5,393 nucleotides of DNA from positions 1 to 5,393 of the forward strand of contig UQRJ01000216.1 in NCBI GenBank assembly GCA_900543345.1, written 5' to 3'. This stretch comes from an uncultured Sporolactobacillus sp. GTDB lineage: Bacteria > Bacillota > Bacilli > Bacillales > Sporolactobacillaceae. How positions within the stretch are numbered: position 1 is the first letter of the stretch; the number at the start of each line of letters is the position of its first letter. The notes under the pieces were generated by a model. It was not told where the DNA came from. It saw nothing but the letters and a program-made list of their open reading frames with translations, and searched no databases. Positions 1-4,827 of the stretch are shown here, one piece after another. Both the position numbers and the translations under genes were made by a program.

Positions 1-48
1 CGAGATGTCTTAGGGTCTCGTGGGCTCGGAGATGTGTATAAGAGACAG
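1..48 (+). other. Untrimmed Illumina Nextera i7 adapter (not genomic)
   Basis: Bases 15-29 read GTCTCGTGGGCTCGG and bases 30-48 read AGATGTGTATAAGAGACAG. Together they are the Nextera read-2 adapter ending in the 19-bp Tn5 mosaic end. Bases 1-6 (CGAGAT) match the 3' end of the P7 oligo, and bases 7-14 (GTCTTAGG) sit exactly where the 8-base i7 index belongs. Genomic sequence therefore starts at base 49. This is library-preparation sequence left in the assembly, not a mobile element of the organism, although the mosaic end could be mistaken for a Tn5 end. Confidence 0.98.
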
Positions 49-739
49 GCAGGCGGCCCGCTTCATCGTAAAGTCCGAGCAGCAGCGCATTGACTGCGTC
101 ACCGCGAAACGTGACGCCGCCGACTACCGCAATCAAGTCACGATCATTTTTGATCTTTTTCCAAGACGACATGGTCCGTCCGATCAAATAGCCGCTGTCC
201 CGGCGTTTGGACACGATGCCCTCCATTTGCTGTTTGCGAACGGCGTGCAAAAGCGCCGTACCGTCCGCGAAGGTTTCGGCCGTCCGTACTCGCTCCCGAT
301 GAGTAACCACATCTGCCAGCAGCGCCAAACGTTGATCCAGCCGGATATTGGCGAGCCAGTGCCCGTTATATAAAGCAATATCAAAGACCATATAAGTGAC
401 GGGAACCGCCGAAACCGCCCGATCGACGTGTGCGACCGTATGGATTCCTTCCCGTTTCATCACTTCGTGGAACGACGGTTTTCCTGCCGCGTCAAGCGCA
501 ATCACTTCCCCATCGAGGACGGCCGATTCGGCGGAAAGATAAGCACCGGCTTCGCACAATTCCGGATAAAAGGCAGTACGTTCAGATCCTCGGCGATTAA
601 AAAGCTGCGTTTGTCTTGCGTGATAGTAAGTCAGCAAGCGGATGCCGTCCCATTTGATCTGATGCAGCCATTCCGGACCGGCGGGCACTTCGTCGGCAAG
701 CATCGGTTCCGGAGGGGTAAATGGAATGCGTGCCATCAT
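49..739 (-). CDS. ligD: ATP-dependent DNA ligase (LigD-type ligase domain), 3' end missing
   Basis: This is the ligase partner of Ku in bacterial NHEJ. It seals double-strand breaks through a lysine-AMP intermediate. Reading from the ATG at 739, 230 codons stay open up to the adapter junction. All nucleotidyltransferase motifs are visible in order: motif I KWDGIR with catalytic Lys29, FNRRG (47-51), motif III LDGEV (75-79, Glu78), motif IIIa VFDIAL (118-123), motif IV EGIVSKR (173-179) and motif V WKKIK (193-197). The OB fold that should follow is missing because the contig ends in adapter. The start overlaps the ku stop as ATGA, which implies translational coupling. A second ATG follows at once and could serve instead. 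The N-terminus starts directly with the ligase domain, as in Bacillus-type LigD (ligase first, polymerase after). A stand-alone ligase of about 300 residues is equally possible, so the symbol is provisional. Confidence 0.9.
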
Positions 740-1551
740 ACTTCCGCCCTTTTCCTTCGCCGTACGCTTTTCTTCTTTGGCTTCGTTTCGCGAACACTCG
801 CTTCTAAGGCGGAAAGCAAATCGACAACACTTTTTTGTGACGATGTCTTTTTTGCCGGTGTCGGTACGCCGGCAATTTTATTTTCAATCAGTTGCTCCAA
901 TTTCAGCCGATAGTCGTCTTTATAGCTTTCCGGTTGAAAGTCGGTAGTCAACTGATCAACCAGTTTGGCGGCAATATCCAGTTCGTTAGTCGCGGGTTCT
1001 GCCGGAATGGCGTTCAGCCCCGGTACTTCCGTCATGCTTCGCACCTCATCTGGATAGTACAGCGTCTCCAGCAGCATTCCTTTGCCATAACTGCGGATCG
1101 CCGCCAGATGCTGTTTGGAACGAATAATGATATTAGCCAAACCAATTTTACCGGAGTCGCCGATCGTCCGCTGAAGCAGCGAATAGGCGCGTAGTCCCCG
1201 GTCTCCGTCCGGGCCGACAAAATATGATTTTTCAAAGTAGATCGGATCGATTTCGTCAAGCTTGCAGAAATTGATGATTTCAATGCTTTTATCCGCCTCC
1301 TGACGCAGATCGTCCAATTCCTCACTGCTGATCGGCACAAACTGATTCGGCGCATATTCATATGCTTTCACAATCGCGTCGTTTTCGACAGTTTTCCCGC
1401 ACTTCGAGCAGGTCCGTGTATAATTGATCGGCGCCATGCAATCTTTATGCAGCATACGCAGCCGAATATCTTTATTTTCCGTTGCCGTGTAGAGTTTCAC
1501 CGGAATATAGACCAGACCGAATTGGATCGAACCTTTCCACATCGTTCGCAT
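736..1551 (-). CDS. ku: Ku protein, DNA-end-binding factor of bacterial NHEJ
   Basis: Bacterial Ku forms a homodimeric ring that threads onto double-strand DNA ends and recruits the LigD-type ligase. The 271-residue product is of normal size for the family. It opens with the typical MRTMWKGSIQFGLVYIPVKL stretch, followed by a core with CSKCGK (48-53), IVKAYEY (60-66) and YFEKSYFVGP (105-114). The helical C-terminal segment (about 188-228) contains ELDIAAKLVDQ. A short linker leads to VVDLLSALEASV (242-253) and a strongly basic tail (258-268, KKKSVRRRKR-like). Such tails in bacterial Ku are thought to help DNA binding and bridging. The ATG is preceded by GAGGTGAG at a spacing of 5 bases. The gene lies directly upstream of the ligase with a 4-base overlap, so the two form an NHEJ operon. 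B. subtilis ykoV, the equivalent gene, is expressed in the forespore; expression here is inferred. The queH gene upstream is about 350 bases away and functionally unrelated. Confidence 0.97.
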   Translation of the reverse strand: MRTMWKGSIQFGLVYIPVKLYTATENKDIRLRMLHKDCMAPINYTRTCSKCGKTVENDAIVKAYEYAPNQFVPISSEELDDLRQEADKSIEIINFCKLDEIDPIYFEKSYFVGPDGDRGLRAYSLLQRTIGDSGKIGLANIIIRSKQHLAAIRSYGKGMLLETLYYPDEVRSMTEVPGLNAIPAEPATNELDIAAKLVDQLTTDFQPESYKDDYRLKLEQLIENKIAGVPTPAKKTSSQKSVVDLLSALEASVRETKPKKKSVRRRKRAEV

Positions 1552-1556
1552 ATGCG

Positions 1557-1564
1557 CTCACCTC
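1557..1564 (-). promoter_or_regulatory. Ribosome binding site of ku
   Basis: The minus strand reads GAGGTGAG here, five bases before the ATG at 1551. This is a good match to the anti-Shine-Dalgarno end of 16S rRNA. It supports that start, which also gives the canonical Ku N-terminus. Confidence 0.8.
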
Positions 1565-1667
1565 GGTGTTAGTATGTACCGAAGTGGCCGATGTAGTCGG
1601 CACAGATGATGAATGTGGCTATTTTTAAATTGAGCTGATCATTGATTCGGCGTATACAGCCATGGAT

Positions 1668-1886
1668 CCCGCGCTTCTCGACTTTTTTTCCGCGCTCATC
1701 GCGATTAATCCCGCGCTTCTCAACTTTTTTTCCGCGCTCATCGCGGTTAATCCCGCGCTTCTCGACTTTTTTTCCGCGCTCATCGCGGTTAATCACGCGC
1801 TTCTCGACTTTTTTTCCGCGCTCATCGCGATTAATCCCGCGCTTCTCGACTTTTTTTCCGCGCTCATCGCGATTAATTCCGCGCTC
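1668..1886. repeat. 42-bp tandem repeat array, five full copies plus a fragment
   Basis: Five contiguous copies begin at 1668, 1710, 1752, 1794 and 1836. A broken sixth copy begins at 1878 and is lost after about 9 bases. There are no spacers. Each unit has two 21-base halves that both begin CCGCGCT. The first half ends in a run of seven T, and the second contains ATCGCG followed by ATTAAT or GTTAAT. The copies differ at only three positions: G to A at 1722 (copy 2), A to G near the end of copies 2 and 3, and C to A at 1795 (copy 4). Because 42 is a multiple of three, open frames run through both strands. The array fills most of the 330-base gap between queH and ku. The remaining part (1570-1667) holds an imperfect hairpin at 1584-1603 (7 bp with one bulged base) just upstream of ku, and no recognisable gene. 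Function unknown; it could be a simple expansion or a structural or regulatory element. Confidence 0.95.
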
Positions 1887-1903
1887 GGATCAACAGTTTC
1901 TGC

Positions 1904-2656
1904 TCAGCGGCCGGATCCCTCTTTTTCCGACTGAACCGATTCCTTCGATTCATTTAGTGCCGCTTTGGCCTCACGTACGACTTTCAACAGATCGACGCCC
2001 TGCTGCATCGCCGCGAAGACACAACCGCAGTAGCACTGGCGATAAACATGATACCGCCGGCACAGCTCGATCGACCGTTGATAGCCTCCGCGCTTCTTGA
2101 AATCAGACGGCAGCCATTGCATTCGATCGGTTTTTTGCAGCATCAGACCGATTCGGTTAATCACCTGACTGTTCTTGTGCGGGCTGATCGTCAGGGTACT
2201 CACAAAGTAATTACAGTGCAATTCTTTCGCCTTTTTCGCTGCCAGATCAAGGCGCATGTTAAAGCAAGCACTGCAACGGCGGCCGCCTTCCGGCTCTTTT
2301 TCCAATCCCTTCACACAGGTAAACCAATCGGTCGGGCGATATGGAGCGGCAAGAAAATGAACATCCCGCCCGTAATCCCGATTAAAATCGCGGATGAACT
2401 GTTCCTGAACCGCTTTGCGCCGTTCATATTCGATTCGCGGATGAATGTTGGAGTTCGTATAATACACCGTCAAATTGGCATATTGCGACAGGAATTCCAA
2501 CACATATGTACTACACGGACCGCAACAGCTATGAACAAGAATATTGGGACGAACACCTTCTTCCTGCCAGGAAGCAATCATTTTTCTCAGTATCTGATCG
2601 TAGTTGATCCGCTGATTCGGCGAGAGCTTCGCCAATAGATCTTCCGCATCGATCAT
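1904..2656 (-). CDS. queH: Epoxyqueuosine reductase QueH
   Basis: QueH reduces epoxyqueuosine to queuosine at the wobble position of GUN-anticodon tRNAs, the last step of the Q pathway. It is a non-orthologous alternative to the cobalamin-dependent QueG. The 250-residue product shows the family cysteine layout: HSCCGPC near the N-terminus (Cys44, Cys45, Cys48), GGRRCSACFNMRL (Cys128, Cys131), and a C-terminal CYCGC (Cys208, Cys210, Cys212). Other recognisable blocks are YYTNSNIHP (65-73) and FVSTLTISPHKNS (151-163). The family uses these cysteines for an iron-sulfur cluster and a redox pair. The last 20 or so residues are charged, poorly conserved in appearance, and run up to the repeat array. 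I place the start at the ATG at 2656 because AAAGGAGG lies 9 bases before it. A TTG at 2665 is in frame but directly abuts that Shine-Dalgarno. The gene stands alone, with no other queuosine genes in view. Confidence 0.96.
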   Translation of the reverse strand: MIDAEDLLAKLSPNQRINYDQILRKMIASWQEEGVRPNILVHSCCGPCSTYVLEFLSQYANLTVYYTNSNIHPRIEYERRKAVQEQFIRDFNRDYGRDVHFLAAPYRPTDWFTCVKGLEKEPEGGRRCSACFNMRLDLAAKKAKELHCNYFVSTLTISPHKNSQVINRIGLMLQKTDRMQWLPSDFKKRGGYQRSIELCRRYHVYRQCYCGCVFAAMQQGVDLLKVVREAKAALNESKESVQSEKEGSGR

Positions 2657-2665
2657 CGCTGACAA

Positions 2666-2673
2666 CCTCCTTT
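2666..2673 (-). promoter_or_regulatory. Ribosome binding site of queH
   Basis: The minus strand reads AAAGGAGG, nine bases before the ATG at 2656. The alternative TTG at 2665 begins with no gap after it, so this site decides the start in favour of the ATG. Confidence 0.85.
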
Positions 2674-2748
2674 ATCGTATAAATTCACATCATCGCGACA
2701 AAAAGGGCGATTTTGCCTGTTGATCCACCCTGACTGCCGGCGCTGGCG

Positions 2749-2776
2749 ATCATAAACTAAAGTATCGGGCAGGCAA
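2749..2776 (-). promoter_or_regulatory. Possible sigma-A promoter for queH
   Basis: On the minus strand TTGCCT (2776-2771) is followed after 16 bases by TATGAT (2754-2749), which matches the -10 consensus at five of six positions. The -35 match is only four of six. Transcription would start near 2742 and give a leader of about 85 bases before queH. The -35 box lies in the loop and 5' stem base of the hairpin at 2762-2796, so promoter and terminator would overlap. This is a consensus match only. Confidence 0.35.
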
Positions 2777-2796
2777 TCAGGACTGCCCGACGATAC
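2762..2796 (-). terminator. Candidate terminator downstream of yfcE
   Basis: Inner arms CGGGCAG (2766-2772) and CTGCCCG (2783-2789) pair perfectly around a 10-base loop. Outer arms GTAT (2762-2765) and ATAC (2793-2796) extend the stem past a three-base bulge. On the minus strand the hairpin is followed by TTTAGTTTATG, which is T-rich but interrupted. It lies about 50 bases after the yfcE stop, a suitable place to end the rph-rdgB-yfcE transcript. The weak T tract lowers confidence. Confidence 0.45.
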
Positions 2797-2827
2797 GCCG
2801 CCTGCGTGCCCCTCCTCATCACTCCGG

Positions 2828-2852
2828 ATGACACCCTGTCAAAGGGTGTCAT
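2828..2852. terminator. Perfect hairpin containing the yfcE stop codon
   Basis: ATGACACCCT (2828-2837) and AGGGTGTCAT (2843-2852) are exact inverse complements, giving a 10-bp stem with a 5-base loop. The TGA stop of yfcE lies inside the stem. A T-rich stretch follows on the plus strand (to about 2863). That orientation looks like an intrinsic terminator for rightward transcription, although no rightward gene is evident. For leftward transcripts there is no T run after the stem, so it would act mainly as a 3' structure. It could protect the mRNA end or block antisense entry. Confidence 0.5.
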
Positions 2853-3376
2853 TTCGATTTTTTCCAAATATATGTCTTTGAAAAATGATCGACAGGCTTA
2901 CCCGCCAAGTTATAATAATTAACGTGCAGGAAACCGCCGCGTGCGTCTAGTTCCAGCAAAACATAGGTCCCTTCCGCGTAATTACGCGGAAGACGCAGGC
3001 TGCCGGGATTAATGACGACCGTTCCGTTTTCCTGGAACGATCCGGCCAGATGTGTATGTCCAAAACAGACAATATCCGCCTGCTCTTCCGCCGCACGCTT
3101 GAGCAATCCCGCAGGCGAGCGGCGCACACCAAGCAGGTGGCCGTGAACAATCAAAAATTTCAGCGGACCGGACCGTTCAACTCGCTCAGGTGGATAGGCG
3201 CCGGGAAAATCGCAGTTTCCCTCGACAGTCATAAAGCCGGCAATCTCCGGACGGTCCGCCCGCAGTTCGGAGTCGCCGCAGTGAAACATCGCCTCAACCT
3301 CATCCCGGTAGCGCCGCTTTAACTCCGCCAACTCATGCGTCATCCCGTGCGTATCACCGATAATCAGCCATTTCAT
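2849..3376 (-). CDS. ysnB: YfcE/YsnB-family metallophosphoesterase
   Basis: This is a small calcineurin-like phosphodiesterase of the MJ0936/YfcE type. Family members bind two metal ions and hydrolyse phosphodiesters in vitro; the physiological substrate is not settled. The 175-residue product carries all metal-binding motifs: GDTHG (7-11, Asp8 and His10), GDSE (34-37, Asp35), GNCD (53-56, Asn54), VHGH (77-80, His78) and GHTH (106-109, His107 and His109), followed by NPGS (123-126). Length is normal. The ATG overlaps the rdgB stop as ATGA, so translation is probably coupled. Position as last gene after rph and rdgB matches the B. subtilis ysnB arrangement. The stop codon lies in a perfect hairpin. 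The C-terminus is basic (YIWKKSK), with nothing else unusual. Confidence 0.95.
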   Translation of the reverse strand: MKWLIIGDTHGMTHELAELKRRYRDEVEAMFHCGDSELRADRPEIAGFMTVEGNCDFPGAYPPERVERSGPLKFLIVHGHLLGVRRSPAGLLKRAAEEQADIVCFGHTHLAGSFQENGTVVINPGSLRLPRNYAEGTYVLLELDARGGFLHVNYYNLAGKPVDHFSKTYIWKKSK

Positions 3377-3978
3377 AACCGCTCACCCGTCCATTCGGGC
3401 CAGCGGCGGCGAAACTCGCGCAGCGCGCGCCCACGATGGCTAATTTTATCTTTTTCGCTTTCACGTATCTCGGCAAATGTCTGCTTCCGATCGGGAACAA
3501 AAAAAACGGGATCATAGCCGAACCCGCCCCGACCGCGCGGTGCCTCGGCAATCACGCCGTCGCAGCGCCCCTCGGCAAAGCGGGTCGGTTTGCCCGGTAT
3601 GCTCAGCGCAATCACACAAATGAAATGAGCGGCCCGTCGCGATGTCGGAACCCCTGTTAATTTTTTCAGCAATTTAGCGATATTACGCTGGCTATTCTTG
3701 TCCGGTCCCGAATAACGGGCCGAAAAGATACCCGGTTCACCGCCGAGGGCATCGACTGACAGGCCGGAGTCGTCGGCCAGCGTTGGCAGTTTCGTCCGTG
3801 CTGCAAGTGTCTCCGCCTTCAGTGCGGCATTTTCCTGAAAACTCGACCCTGTCTCCGGAACATCGATATCAATGCCGAGGTCATGCAATGAAACGATATC
3901 GACATGAAAATCCGCCAATATTTCTTTGATTTCCCTGATTTTACCTTGATTATTCGAAGCAATCAACAGCCGTTTCAC
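3373..3978 (-). CDS. rdgB: XTP/dITP diphosphatase (RdgB/HAM1 family)
   Basis: The enzyme hydrolyses non-canonical purine triphosphates (dITP, XTP, ITP) to monophosphates plus pyrophosphate. This keeps deaminated bases out of DNA and RNA. The 201-residue product is typical in length. Visible motifs are SNNQGK (8-13, phosphate binding), ETGSSFQENAALKA (42-55), LADDSGL (67-73, with Asp69 at the position of the catalytic Asp of E. coli RdgB), PGIFSARY (82-89), GRGGFGYDP (149-157) and SHRGRAL (180-186). Translation starts at a GTG whose GTGA overlaps the rph stop, and AAGGAAGGG upstream supplies the ribosome binding site. The 3' end overlaps yfcE by four bases. It is equivalent to B. subtilis ysnA. 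Confidence 0.97.
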   Translation of the reverse strand: MKRLLIASNNQGKIREIKEILADFHVDIVSLHDLGIDIDVPETGSSFQENAALKAETLAARTKLPTLADDSGLSVDALGGEPGIFSARYSGPDKNSQRNIAKLLKKLTGVPTSRRAAHFICVIALSIPGKPTRFAEGRCDGVIAEAPRGRGGFGYDPVFFVPDRKQTFAEIRESEKDKISHRGRALREFRRRWPEWTGERL

Positions 3979-4727
3979 TGTCCGGTCCCTTCCTTCTTAT
4001 CGCCGAGGATGTCGCCGACCACCGTTTTCTCGACATCGATCAATTGACGGATTCCTCGTTTTGCCAGCCGGATCAGTTCGGCCAGCTCGTCTTCGCCGAA
4101 GGTTGCTTCTTCGCCGGTTCCCTGAATTTCAACAAAACGGTTATTCCCGTTCATCACAAAATTCATATCGACATTCGTCGTCGAATCTTCCGCATAGCAA
4201 AGATCGAGGATTGGCCCGTAGAGCGGATGAATACCGGCCGATGTCGCCGCCAGATATGAATTCACCGGAATCCGCTCCAGCTGCCGGCGATCGACCATTT
4301 TTTTCAGTGCCAGTACCAGCGCAACAAACGCACCGGTGATTGAAGCGGTACGCGTGCCGCCGTCGGCCTGAATCACGTCGCAGTCAATCCAGATGGTCCG
4401 CTCGCCGAGTGCATCCAATTGGATGACCGAACGCAATGAGCGGCCGATCAACCGCTGAATCTCCATCGTCCGGCCGCCGAGCCGCCCACGCGCAGCTTCG
4501 CGCATTGTCCTTTCCGGCGTAGCCCGCGGCAGCATCGAATACTCAGCGGTAACCCAGCCCTTCTTCTGCCCGCGCATGAACGGCGGTACCCGCTCTTCCA
4601 CACTGGCGTTGCAAATCACTTTCGTCCGTCCGACCGTCATCAGAACGGAACCCTCCGGATGAATAATAAAATCCGGCTCTATTCGAATCGATCGCAGTTC
4701 ATCATATGCTCTTCCGTCTGGTCTCAC
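3975..4727 (-). CDS. rph: Ribonuclease PH
   Basis: RNase PH is a phosphorolytic 3'-to-5' exoribonuclease that trims the 3' ends of tRNA precursors and works as a hexamer. The 250-residue product shows HPEGSVLMTVGRTKVICNAS (23-42), GWVTAEYSMLPRAT (57-70), GGRTMEIQRLIGRSLR (84-99), WIDCDVIQADGGTRTASITG (113-132) and an EDSTTNVDMN segment (180-189). Arg86 and Arg126, which bind phosphate in the family, fall at the published numbering if translation starts at the GTG at 4727. That start also gives the usual MRPDGR opening. GGAGG lies 11 bases before it. ATGs at 4748 and 4736 are in frame and would add 7 or 3 residues; 4736 is only two bases from GGAGG, and 4748 has no clear site. The 3' end overlaps rdgB by four bases (GTGA). 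Confidence 0.96.
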   Translation of the reverse strand: MRPDGRAYDELRSIRIEPDFIIHPEGSVLMTVGRTKVICNASVEERVPPFMRGQKKGWVTAEYSMLPRATPERTMREAARGRLGGRTMEIQRLIGRSLRSVIQLDALGERTIWIDCDVIQADGGTRTASITGAFVALVLALKKMVDRRQLERIPVNSYLAATSAGIHPLYGPILDLCYAEDSTTNVDMNFVMNGNNRFVEIQGTGEEATFGEDELAELIRLAKRGIRQLIDVEKTVVGDILGDKKEGTGQ

Positions 4728-4774
4728 TTCGTTCATTTCCTCCGGCATCTGCCATGTATTCCGTACAACAAATC

Positions 4775-4799
4775 AAGGAGGCGGGAGCGCCGCCTCTTT
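4775..4799. terminator. GC-rich hairpin between gerM and rph, possible bidirectional terminator
   Basis: GAGGCGG (4778-4784) pairs perfectly with CCGCCTC (4790-4796) around a 5-base loop, and flanking A-T and G-T pairs extend it. On the plus strand it runs into TTTTTT (4797-4802). On the minus strand it is preceded by AAAAAA and followed by the T-rich CTTGATTTGTTGT. It lies about 30 bases after the gerM stop, so it may end or attenuate gerM transcription before rph. Confidence 0.6.
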
Positions 4800-4802
4800 T
4801 TT

Positions 4803-4811
4803 ACTATACCA
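4803..4811 (-). promoter_or_regulatory. Possible extended -10 promoter for rph
   Basis: The minus strand reads TGGTATAGT, an extended -10 element (TGN plus a five-of-six match to TATAAT). No good -35 is visible at normal spacing. Initiation would fall near 4796, so the transcript would begin with the hairpin at 4775-4799. That would let the rph operon be expressed independently of gerM. Consensus match only. Confidence 0.35.
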
Positions 4812-4827
4812 TAATTTTCTTTGCCCA

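Noticed and set aside
30..48. Tn5/IS50-type transposon end
   Set aside because: The 19-bp mosaic end is part of the Nextera adapter, with the rest of the adapter immediately before it.
428..947. Plus-strand open frames at 428-913 and 726-947
   Set aside because: They lie antisense to the ligase and ku genes, whose minus-strand products have clear family motifs. The plus-strand products show no recognisable domain.
1668..1886. CRISPR array
   Set aside because: The copies are directly contiguous with no unique spacers, and no cas gene is present.
1642..2100. Plus-strand frames through the repeat array (1642-2100 and 1662-1934)
   Set aside because: They are open only because the 42-bp unit is a multiple of three. 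They have no ribosome binding site and run antisense into queH.
2048..2638. Long plus-strand open frame of 196 codons
   Set aside because: It is antisense to queH, whose cysteine motifs are complete. The frame shows no domain or ribosome site.
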